A program made the position numbers and the translations under genes. A stretch of DNA of 7,810 bases from assembly GCA_002452855.1 (NCBI GenBank), contig DKFS01000029.1, positions 1 through 7,810 on the forward strand, written 5' to 3'. This document shows, piece by piece, positions 1-6,183 of the stretch. This DNA comes from Sulfurospirillum sp. UBA6790. GTDB lineage: Bacteria; Campylobacterota; Campylobacteria; Campylobacterales; Sulfurospirillaceae. Position 1 is the stretch's first letter, and the number at the start of each line of letters is the position of its first letter. The notes under the pieces are model-generated. The model made no database searches and was not told the DNA's origin. It worked only from the letters and a program-made list of their open reading frames with translations.

Positions 1-489
1 TAAATACAGCAACTCAAAGTCCTTAAGGTGAATATCTAGCTCTTCGCTTCCATAGAAAAGGCGTTTGCGGGCAAGATTGAGTTTATAAAGAGGGTCAATC
101 ACCAACCAGTCATCCACCATCCCTTTGGTACGCGTTAAAATTGCCTTGATTCGAAGCAGTAATTCACCTAGGTCAAATGGTTTTTTAATATAATCATCGC
201 CTCCAAGCATAAAGCCTTTTGTCAAACTCTCTTGATCATTAAGAGAAGTCACAAAAATGGCTGGCGTGTAATCACCTGATGCTCGAAGCTCTTTTAAAAA
301 ATCAAATCCATTCATATCAGGAACTTTTACATCAAGAAGATAAAGATCAAACTTACCCTCATAACACCGCTTCAAAGCCTCTTTACCGTTTTTAACAAGC
401 ATGCACTCATAGCCATGTCCCGACAAGAAATCTTCCAATGTATTGAGTAAAAGAGTATTGTCTTCTAATATTAAGAGCTTATACGACAC
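1..489 (-). CDS. OmpR-family response regulator, C-terminus cut by window edge
   Basis: This is a cytoplasmic two-component response regulator: a receiver domain followed by the start of a winged-helix DNA-binding domain. The frame stays open for 163 codons to the left edge of the window, so the C-terminus is missing. Residues 1-118 are the receiver, with acidic pair E9/D10, phospho-acceptor D53 (LYLLDVKVPDMNG), switch T81 and the conserved K103-P104. From about residue 125 the sequence (DPLYKLNLARKRLFYGSEEL, then DIHLKDFELLYL) has the layout of an OmpR/PhoB effector domain. The start is a GTG at 489-487, chosen because GGAG sits 8 bases upstream and because the receiver begins at once (SYKLLILEDN). 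It overlaps the end of pyrC by 11 bases, so it is probably co-transcribed with and translationally coupled to pyrC. No partner kinase lies next to it in the window and the target genes cannot be told. The family is clear; the exact member is not. Confidence 0.93.
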   Translation of the reverse strand, partial: MSYKLLILEDNTLLLNTLEDFLSGHGYECMLVKNGKEALKRCYEGKFDLYLLDVKVPDMNGFDFLKELRASGDYTPAIFVTSLNDQESLTKGFMLGGDDYIKKPFDLGELLLRIKAILTRTKGMVDDWLVIDPLYKLNLARKRLFYGSEELDIHLKDFELLYL

Positions 490-1486
490 GTTTGATGCTC
501 CATTGTAAAATTTGGTTAGCAAACATAGGAACAACGTCTGCATAACTGTGTGTTACTGTAAATGGCATTTTTTCTAAAACAACCTCTTTATAAGGCGCTT
601 TGTAACGATAAATTGTTTGTGCATTGTTACTCACAAATGCTTGTAATGAAGCTAATGCGTTATGTTTTTCAAACAGTTCAACGAGAGCTTGCAAAGCAAT
701 TGGTGCGGTAAAAACACCTGCGGCACAACCGCAACACTCTTTTTTGTGAATAGGATGTGGTGCCGAATCGGAACCAAACATAACTTTGGGATGCGCATTC
801 AAACTTACATGTAAAAGTGCATCACGATCTTCATAACGTTTTGCAATGGGTTTGCAAAAAAGATGGGGTTGCAACATACCACCTGCTACGTCATCAAGGG
901 TTATTAAAAGATGGTGAAGGGTAATGGTTGCGTAAAGATTTTCGTATTGGTCTAAAAGTGCTACACTCTCTTTTGTCGTGATATGTTCCATCACAATTTT
1001 GAGCTTTGGAAATGACGAAGCTAAGCTTTCATAAATCGAACCAAACTCTTTTTCTCGATCCATAACAAAACCATTCGTTTCTCCATGAACACATAAGATA
1101 AGTCCTAAATCACTCATCGCCTCTAAAACCGGTCTTAATGTTTCGATATCCATACTCGAAACACCCCCTTCAGAATTGGTTGTAATCCCTGTTGGATAGA
1201 GTTTTAATGCTTTTACATGTAAAGCTGCTTTTTCTAAAAATTCTCTCGTATAATCGGCTCTAAAAAATAGTGTCATTAAAGGATCAAACAGATTATTGCC
1301 CATTGCGTCTAGAATTCTTTGTTTGTATGCTTCAACAGCTTCTATCGTTGAAATAGGAGGGACGAGGTTAGGCATAACGATTCCACCAGCAAAGCTATAT
1401 GCACTCAGTGGTGCAACGACTTTAAGCATCGCTTCGTCTCGTAAATGTAAGTGCATATCTAGGGGGGAAATCAATGTATGCGTCAT
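479..1486 (-). CDS. pyrC: Dihydroorotase, class II (PyrC)
   Basis: Cytoplasmic zinc amidohydrolase that interconverts N-carbamoyl-aspartate and dihydroorotate, the third step of de novo pyrimidine synthesis. The 335-residue length fits the short class II (E. coli type) enzymes. Visible metal and catalytic residues are H12 and H14 in the HLHLR motif with R16, the bridging lysine expected to be carbamylated, K95 (ALKLYP, followed by TTNS), H134 (CVHGE), H168 (MEHIT) and the catalytic aspartate D240 (GSDSAPH). The flexible substrate loop is represented by the nearby CCGCAAGVFTAP segment. The ATG at 1486 is preceded by AAAGG 9 bases upstream and by an extended -10 promoter, giving a short leader of about 15 bases. 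The stop codon lies inside the downstream response regulator gene (11-base overlap), so the two probably form an operon. No attenuator or other pyrimidine-responsive element is visible in the short leader. The assignment is secure. Confidence 0.97.
   Translation of the reverse strand: MTHTLISPLDMHLHLRDEAMLKVVAPLSAYSFAGGIVMPNLVPPISTIEAVEAYKQRILDAMGNNLFDPLMTLFFRADYTREFLEKAALHVKALKLYPTGITTNSEGGVSSMDIETLRPVLEAMSDLGLILCVHGETNGFVMDREKEFGSIYESLASSFPKLKIVMEHITTKESVALLDQYENLYATITLHHLLITLDDVAGGMLQPHLFCKPIAKRYEDRDALLHVSLNAHPKVMFGSDSAPHPIHKKECCGCAAGVFTAPIALQALVELFEKHNALASLQAFVSNNAQTIYRYKAPYKEVVLEKMPFTVTHSYADVVPMFANQILQWSIKRVV
498..501 (-). promoter_or_regulatory. Ribosome binding site fixing the GTG start of the response regulator
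   Basis: GGAG on the minus strand lies 8 bases before the GTG at 489-487, inside the last codons of pyrC. No ATG near the beginning of the receiver domain competes with it, so it supports a GTG start and translation coupled to pyrC. Confidence 0.6.
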
Positions 1487-1508
1487 TGGAGAAAACCTTT
1501 TTAGTTTT

Positions 1509-1517
1509 ATTATATCA
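1509..1517 (-). promoter_or_regulatory. Extended -10 promoter for pyrC
   Basis: On the minus strand the sequence reads TGATATAAT, a perfect TATAAT with a TGn extension. Transcription would begin around 1502, about 15 bases before the pyrC ATG. No good -35 hexamer is visible, which is usual for sigma-70 promoters in Campylobacterota. The region where a -35 would lie coincides with the opposite-strand reductase promoter. Confidence 0.65.
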
Positions 1518-1537
1518 AAGCCACACCAAAAAGATAA

Positions 1538-1546
1538 TGCTATACT
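1538..1546 (+). promoter_or_regulatory. Extended -10 promoter for the aldo/keto reductase
   Basis: The plus strand reads TGCTATACT: a TGn extension followed by TATACT, one base off the consensus. The predicted start point near 1553 leaves a leader of about 24 bases before the ATG at 1577. It is placed back to back with the pyrC promoter. Confidence 0.6.
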
Positions 1547-1564
1547 ATAGAATTAAAAACAAAC

Positions 1565-1569
1565 AAAGG
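1565..1569 (+). promoter_or_regulatory. Ribosome binding site that favours the ATG at 1577
   Basis: AAAGG lies 7 bases before the ATG at 1577 but only 4 bases before the in-frame GTG at 1574. The normal spacing selects the ATG, so the protein begins MEYRYIG rather than MMEYRYIG. Confidence 0.6.
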
Positions 1570-1576
1570 TTCAGTG

Positions 1577-2596
1577 ATGGAATATCGTTACATAGGCAAA
1601 AGTGGTCTTAGAGTAACACCTATTTGTATGGGTACAATGAGTTTTGGTAGTTGGAGTGATAAAAAAGAGTCCTTCAAAATTCTTGATTCTGCTTATGATA
1701 GAGGTATCAACTTCTTTGATACGGCAGAGCTTTATCCTGTTCCCCCGCGTGAAGATTATGCAGGACTGACTGAAACAATTATCAGTGAATGGCTCGCTTC
1801 AAAACCTAGGGAAAGTATTATTCTAGCGACTAAAGTCGCAGGTGCTGCTAGTGGTTGGTTTGTACCACCCATTCGGTATGGGTATACCGCCATTGATCGT
1901 TTTCATATTCAAAAAGCAGTTGAAGGAAGTTTAAAACGCCTTAAGACAGATTATATCGACTTGTATCAAATTCATTGGACTGATGAAGTTGTCCCTAAAG
2001 AAGAATCGATGCGTGCAATGGATGAGCTGGTAAAATCAGGTAAAGTGCGCTACATTGGTACTTCCAACGATACCGCTTATGGACTCACAAAATCAAATAC
2101 CATCGCAAGGTATGAGAAGCTCGCACGGTTTGAATCGATTCAAAATAACTTTTCGTTACTCAATCCTCGCTTTTTAGATGAACTCTCAACGGTGTGTCGC
2201 AAAGAAAAAATTTCTTTACTTCCATATTCTCCTATGGGTGGAGGTGTGCTAAGCGGAAAATACAATCAAAGTTTTATCGACCCTAAAAGTCGATTTGGTG
2301 AATATTTACAAGCGGGCGAAGCCAGACAAAAGGCAATGTATAAACGCTTTGTCAATGACAAATCCTTAGCCGCAACAGCCAAATACATAGAAATTGCTAA
2401 AAAATACAATATGAGTCCTGTAACATTAGCTGTGGCTTGGAGTATGCATTTTGATTTTGTTGCTTCAACCATCATTGGCGCACGGTATGCAACGCAACTT
2501 GAAGAGAGTTTTAAAGCATTGGAAATCAAATTAAGCCCTGAAATATTAAACGAGTGTGAGAAAGTTCAAAAAGAGATTTTATACCCGTTGGGATGA
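1577..2596 (+). CDS. Aldo/keto reductase, Tas-like
   Basis: Cytoplasmic NADPH-dependent oxidoreductase of the aldo/keto reductase superfamily, a (beta/alpha)8 barrel acting on an unknown carbonyl substrate. The 339 residues contain the full catalytic tetrad: D48 and Y53 (FFDTAELYPVPPR), K86 (LATK) and H133 (YQIHW). Cofactor-site features include GTSN at 161-164, QNNFSLLN at 189-196, PYSPMGGGVLSGKY at 216-229 and STIIGAR at 297-303 near the end. The AELYPVPPR motif, the following GLTETIISEWLA and the overall length resemble E. coli Tas and its relatives more than the ion-channel-beta-like branch; this comparison is from memory. It is the only plus-strand gene here and has its own promoter, divergent from pyrC. 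Its last 18 bases overlap the convergent cyclase gene, and no hairpin terminator is visible after the stop. No operon partner hints at the substrate. Confidence 0.93.
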   Translation: MEYRYIGKSGLRVTPICMGTMSFGSWSDKKESFKILDSAYDRGINFFDTAELYPVPPREDYAGLTETIISEWLASKPRESIILATKVAGAASGWFVPPIRYGYTAIDRFHIQKAVEGSLKRLKTDYIDLYQIHWTDEVVPKEESMRAMDELVKSGKVRYIGTSNDTAYGLTKSNTIARYEKLARFESIQNNFSLLNPRFLDELSTVCRKEKISLLPYSPMGGGVLSGKYNQSFIDPKSRFGEYLQAGEARQKAMYKRFVNDKSLAATAKYIEIAKKYNMSPVTLAVAWSMHFDFVASTIIGARYATQLEESFKALEIKLSPEILNECEKVQKEILYPLG

Positions 2597-3898
2597 AACT
2601 TCTTCATTTAATCCATAAAAGGTAATTTTCTCTGATTTTCCCTTAAGCGCAATCGAAGAGAGATAGATGAAGCGTTGCTGTAATGGTTGCTCCAGTAAAA
2701 GATAGCACGCTTCACTAATCACTAAAGAGCATTGAAACTGCTTACACAACCCTTCTAAACGCGCTGTCGTATTCACAGCATCGCCAATTAATGTATAATC
2801 TTTGCGCTCTCCTCCGATATCGCCTAAAATAACCTCTCCAAAATGAATGCCAATCCCAATACCATCAAACTTCGGTAATCCTTGTTCTCTAAGCGAATCA
2901 TTCATGCTTTCCAAAGATGCGCGCATGGCAAGTGCAGCCTTAACAGCATTATTGGCATTGCTGGTATCTTCTTTCGTACGATAAAAAAATGCGAGTAGTG
3001 CATCTCCTATAAATTTATTGATAGTCCCTTCATGTTTTTTAATGCTCTGATGCCAAATTCCATAGTAATAATTTAACATTGCAACCACTTTAGACGCATC
3101 ATGCTTTTCACTGAGTGTTGTAAAGTTGCGAATATCTGCATACAAGAGAGCAACATTTATTTTTGCAGAAAAGACATCAAGATTTTTTTCCACTAAAGTA
3201 TCGCGCGCCTCCTCACCAATGTAACGTACCAGTAAAGCGTCAATTTTTTCGGTTAGCAGTAATATTTTTATTCTACTATATGCAATGGTTAATGAAAGAA
3301 AAAGACCGCCTAAAATAATATAAACATGTGCAGGATCATCGACAAACTCACGAAAACCATCAAAAAGACGCCAAATGAACAGCTCTTCTTTTGCATACAT
3401 TTCTGAAATTGTTCCAGTTGCTAAATCTTCTTGAAGTTTTAATTTCAAATCAAAAAAGAAGTAGATAAAAATGAAGATAAAAATATTGATGTTAGACACC
3501 AAGAACTCAACAATAAATCGCACATTTTTTCTTGGCATTTTATACGATATATATTGGAGTGAGACTAGTAGTAAAGTGGAAACCCAAAAGAAAAGATGCC
3601 CTATATTGACAAGGGAATCAATCCCATCTTCACGCCATTCAAAAAATGAATAAACCGCTAAAGAGAGAAAAGAGAGCATAATGCGGTACTGTATTTTATC
3701 ACCCCATCGTACTAAAGCACTGGTTTGAATCAGTAATGCACCAAGAAGGATAACATGCCCCATATTATTCCAAAAACTATCATGCGTACTCATTTGCATG
3801 AAAAGATAAAAAAGGGCATATTGACCTGAATAAAGTGCTATTTCATTAAAAAACCGAATGACAAAAGAAGATGATTTTGAATGGGATGAATAGATCAC
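2579..3898 (-). CDS. Membrane class III adenylate cyclase with six transmembrane helices
   Basis: Integral membrane signalling enzyme predicted to make cAMP from ATP. Hydrophobic helices lie at about residues 14-34, 46-64, 72-87, 95-117, 127-150 and 190-214. Charge distribution (RWGDKIQYR and YKMPRKNVR inside, EWREDG outside) puts both ends in the cytoplasm and leaves a roughly 40-residue extracytoplasmic loop at 151-189. A linker with RYIGEEARDTL leads into the cyclase domain (about 245-435). Metal-binding residues are D255 (LLYADIRNFT) and D299 (NKFIGDALLAFF); transition-state residues are N376 and R380 (GDAVNTTARLE). The base-selecting pair is K295 and T369, the adenine-type combination, so cAMP is more likely than cGMP. 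The start is GTG at 3898, preceded 7 bases upstream by AAAGG and directly by an in-frame TGA. It has its own extended -10 promoter and is not part of the amt run. The signal sensed is unknown. Confidence 0.9.
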   Translation of the reverse strand: MIYSSHSKSSSFVIRFFNEIALYSGQYALFYLFMQMSTHDSFWNNMGHVILLGALLIQTSALVRWGDKIQYRIMLSFLSLAVYSFFEWREDGIDSLVNIGHLFFWVSTLLLVSLQYISYKMPRKNVRFIVEFLVSNINIFIFIFIYFFFDLKLKLQEDLATGTISEMYAKEELFIWRLFDGFREFVDDPAHVYIILGGLFLSLTIAYSRIKILLLTEKIDALLVRYIGEEARDTLVEKNLDVFSAKINVALLYADIRNFTTLSEKHDASKVVAMLNYYYGIWHQSIKKHEGTINKFIGDALLAFFYRTKEDTSNANNAVKAALAMRASLESMNDSLREQGLPKFDGIGIGIHFGEVILGDIGGERKDYTLIGDAVNTTARLEGLCKQFQCSLVISEACYLLLEQPLQQRFIYLSSIALKGKSEKITFYGLNEEVSSQRV

Positions 3899-3905
3899 TC
3901 ACATG

Positions 3906-3910
3906 CCTTT
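3906..3910 (-). promoter_or_regulatory. Ribosome binding site supporting the GTG start of the cyclase
   Basis: AAAGG on the minus strand is 7 bases before the GTG at 3898-3896. The codons just upstream in frame are ATG-TGA, so the reading frame cannot begin earlier. The next in-frame ATG (residue 34) would remove the first membrane helix. Confidence 0.55.
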
Positions 3911-3926
3911 GGCAAATATTTGAGCC

Positions 3927-3935
3927 ATTATAGCA
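3927..3935 (-). promoter_or_regulatory. Extended -10 promoter for the cyclase gene
   Basis: The minus strand reads TGCTATAAT, a perfect extended -10 element. The start point would be near 3920, giving a leader of about 21 bases to the GTG. The 10-base palindrome TTACATGTAA (3947-3956) covers the position of a -35 and could be an operator, though that is speculative. Confidence 0.65.
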
Positions 3936-3950
3936 AAGCTTCATCATTAC

Positions 3951-3984
3951 ATGTAAAACATCCAAAGAAGAAATCTTCTTTGGA
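3951..3984 (-). terminator. Hairpin terminator after amt
   Basis: Eight bases beyond the amt stop is a perfect inverted repeat, TCCAAAGAAGA (3961-3971) paired with TCTTCTTTGGA (3974-3984). On the minus strand it is followed by TGTTTTAC. The stem has modest GC and the U-tract is short and interrupted, so termination may be partial. It separates the glnK-amt run from the cyclase promoter, which lies just downstream. Confidence 0.65.
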
Positions 3985-3992
3985 TTAATAGT

Positions 3993-5177
3993 TTATACTT
4001 TTGATTTCACAAACTCTGGATATGCTTCCAAACCACACTCTTCCAAATCAAGTCCAACATATTCATGCTCTTCATCGCTTCTAAGCCCAATCATCTTTTT
4101 AATTATCCAAAAAGCAACATAAGAGACAGGAAACGTGAATACACCTACAATGACAATACCTTTGAGTTGCGTCATAAAAGAAAAATCTGCAAATAACGCT
4201 ACGGCAATCGTTCCCCAGATACCATTAACCAAGTGAACGGAAAGGGCACCTACAGGATCATCAATACGAAGTTTATCAAACACGGGAATCGCAAATACGA
4301 CTAATGCGCCGCCAACAGCACCGATAATAATAGGTTCCCATAAATTTACAACGTCTGCACCAGCGGTAATGGCAACGAGTCCACCTAATGCACCATTTAA
4401 AATCATGGTAATATCTAGCTTTCGGTATTGTAAATAAACAATTAAAGCTGCGATAATGGCACCTGCAAGACCTGCTGTATTGGTATTTACAATAATCAGC
4501 CCTACTAAATCCGCTGCATCTTTATCCGTGGCAATATGAAAAGCACTTCCGCCATTAAATCCAAACCAACCAATCCACAATAACATCGCACCTAGAGTTA
4601 CTAATGGAATATTAGAGGCAGGAATCGCACGAACTTGTCCTTCTTTACCATAACGTCCACGTCTTGCACCAAGTACTAAAATACCTGCCAATAAAGCCCA
4701 ACCACCCACCGAGTGTATTACCGTACATCCCGCTAAGTCGTGTACCTCTTTTAAAAAGCCTCCGCCCCAAATTGCATGACCCACTAACGGATAAATCAAT
4801 CCACTCATTAAAACTGCAAAAATCATAAAAGGGATAATGCGAATTCGCTCGCTTACACCACCACTCATAATAGAGACTGTCTTACTCACAAATGCCATTT
4901 GGAAGAAAAAATAAGCGTAAGGGCTGTACCCATCTACACTCACACCTTCTAAAAACATACCTGTGCCACCAAACATGACATTATAGCCCCATAGTAAAAA
5001 GACAAATGATGTAATGGCGTAGAGTAAAACATTCCCTGTTAGAACGGCTGAAACGTTCTTTGTACGCACAAGACCTGCCTCAAGCATTGCAAAGCCAGGA
5101 ACCATTAAAATAATAAGAACTGCTGTAAAAAGTAAAAAGAGAGTGTCAATAATATATTGAATGTGAGATAAATCCAT
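3993..5177 (-). CDS. amt: Ammonium transporter, Amt family
   Basis: Inner-membrane channel of the Amt/Mep/Rh family that brings ammonium into the cell, working as a trimer. The 394 residues carry about eleven hydrophobic helices and no cleaved signal peptide is evident. Key residues are visible: D147 of the recruitment site with the first pore histidine H155 (DLAGCTVIH), the second pore histidine H315 (ALSVHLVNG), a gating phenylalanine near F96 (FFQMAF), and the WFGFNGGSA stretch at 204-212. The cytoplasmic tail LRSDEEHEYVGLDLEE, followed by CGLEAYPEF, is the conserved regulatory tail contacted by PII proteins, but C381 stands where most relatives have histidine. The start ATG at 5177 has AAAGGG 8 bases upstream. 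It lies directly after glnK, the standard arrangement, and is followed by a hairpin terminator. DLAGCTVIHSVGGWALLAG resembles the so-called marine Amt subtype, an inference from memory. Confidence 0.96.
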   Translation of the reverse strand: MDLSHIQYIIDTLFLLFTAVLIILMVPGFAMLEAGLVRTKNVSAVLTGNVLLYAITSFVFLLWGYNVMFGGTGMFLEGVSVDGYSPYAYFFFQMAFVSKTVSIMSGGVSERIRIIPFMIFAVLMSGLIYPLVGHAIWGGGFLKEVHDLAGCTVIHSVGGWALLAGILVLGARRGRYGKEGQVRAIPASNIPLVTLGAMLLWIGWFGFNGGSAFHIATDKDAADLVGLIIVNTNTAGLAGAIIAALIVYLQYRKLDITMILNGALGGLVAITAGADVVNLWEPIIIGAVGGALVVFAIPVFDKLRIDDPVGALSVHLVNGIWGTIAVALFADFSFMTQLKGIVIVGVFTFPVSYVAFWIIKKMIGLRSDEEHEYVGLDLEECGLEAYPEFVKSKV

Positions 5178-5238
5178 TACATGTGCCCTTTGTAATAAAA
5201 TAAAATGTAACGGATGATTTTACAAAAAAGTAGCGTGA

Positions 5239-5265
5239 TCTAGTGATTAAAATTTAATCACTAGA
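5239..5265. repeat. 27-base perfect palindrome between glnK and amt
   Basis: The arms TCTAGTGATTAAA (5239-5251) and TTTAATCACTAGA (5253-5265) are exact reverse complements around a single central base. It begins 9 bases after the glnK stop. In the mRNA it would form a stem of about 12 pairs with a 3-base loop. A run of six U (5229-5224) follows only after a 9-base gap, so it is not a standard intrinsic terminator. It may be an attenuator or RNA processing/stability element that sets the GlnK to Amt ratio, or a binding site for a dimeric regulator. Confidence 0.75.
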
Positions 5266-5274
5266 CATTATTTT

Positions 5275-5625
<351 letters not shown>

Positions 5626-5646
5626 TTAACTTTCAAAATTGGAACT

Positions 5647-5652
5647 ATTTTA
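5647..5652 (-). promoter_or_regulatory. Possible -10 element upstream of glnK
   Basis: TAAAAT on the minus strand, one base from the TATAAT consensus, lies in the 46-base gap before glnK, with a predicted start point about 27 bases ahead of the ATG. It lacks the TGn extension seen at the other promoters in this window. It may be chance in AT-rich DNA, and read-through from the cyclophilin gene is equally possible. Confidence 0.3.
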
Positions 5653-5659
5653 CCTTAAA

Positions 5660-6181
5660 TTATTTTAAATATGCTTTGAGAATGACTTGTTTTTCAACGG
5701 GCATATCTCTGCCATTGGTTGCAACATTTTCCAATTTTCGAACAACATCCAACCCCTCGGTTACTTCACCAAAAATAGTGTGCCTACCATTCAACCAAGG
5801 GGTTGGAACGGTTGTAATAAAAAATTGACTTCCGTTGGTGTTTTTTCCAGCATTGGCCATCGCCAAAATACCCGCCTTATTAAAAACAACATTGGGCTTA
5901 AATTCATCTTCAAAAGTCTTACCAAAAATAGACTCCCCACCACGTCCTGTTCCTGTGGGGTCACCGCCTTGAATCATGAAATTTTTTATAATGCGATGAA
6001 ACACAACCCCATTGTAATAGCCCTTTTTAACGAGCTCTTCAAAATTTTCACATGCTTTAGGAGCAATCTCTGGCTTAAGTGTAAAAACGATTGTGCCTTG
6101 ATTGGTTTCAAAAACAACTTGATTTGCGCCCCACAGTGTAGCCCATGCACCTATTAAAAGAAGTAAGAAAAGTTTTCTCAT
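5660..6181 (-). CDS. Exported cyclophilin-type peptidyl-prolyl cis-trans isomerase
   Basis: Catalyses cis-trans isomerisation of proline peptide bonds and so helps protein folding, probably in the periplasm. The N-terminus MRKLFLLLLIGAWATLWGA is a signal peptide with likely cleavage near residues 18-19. There is no lipobox cysteine. The remaining 154 residues are a complete single cyclophilin domain with the active-site residues in order: R63, F68, M69 and Q71 (VVFHRIIKNFMIQGGDPTGTG), A109-N110 (AMANAG), Q119 and F121 (NGSQFFITT), W129-L130 and H134 (PWLNGRHTIFG). The tryptophan at 129 matches the cyclosporin-contacting residue of human cyclophilin A. The ATG at 6181 is only 2 bases after the stop of the upstream response regulator, and its GGAG site lies within the end of that gene, so translation is probably coupled. 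A role in folding the proteins of the neighbouring genes is possible but not shown. Confidence 0.95.
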   Translation of the reverse strand: MRKLFLLLLIGAWATLWGANQVVFETNQGTIVFTLKPEIAPKACENFEELVKKGYYNGVVFHRIIKNFMIQGGDPTGTGRGGESIFGKTFEDEFKPNVVFNKAGILAMANAGKNTNGSQFFITTVPTPWLNGRHTIFGEVTEGLDVVRKLENVATNGRDMPVEKQVILKAYLK

Positions 6182-6183
6182 GG

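Noticed and set aside
1574..1576. GTG start for the aldo/keto reductase
   Set aside because: It lies only 4 bases after AAAGG and directly before an ATG with proper 7-base spacing.
2579..3898. GGDEF-type diguanylate cyclase
   Set aside because: There is no GGDEF/GGEEF motif; the ADIRNFT, GDALLAFF and GDAVNTTAR motifs are those of class III adenylate/guanylate cyclases.
3899..3992. CRP/cAMP binding site near the cyclase promoter
   Set aside because: No TGTGA-N6-TCACA or close variant is found in this gap; the only palindromes are TTACATGTAA and the amt terminator stem.
5224..5265. Classical rho-independent terminator between glnK and amt
   Set aside because: The six-base U run is 9 bases away from the stem and the stem is AT-rich, so it was annotated as a palindrome with unresolved role instead.
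5687..6157. Plus-strand open frame of 156 codons opposite the cyclophilin gene
   Set aside because: It is an antisense shadow of a gene with all cyclophilin active-site residues. Its product is rich in scattered Cys, Asn and Ile without any domain, and it has no credible ribosome site.
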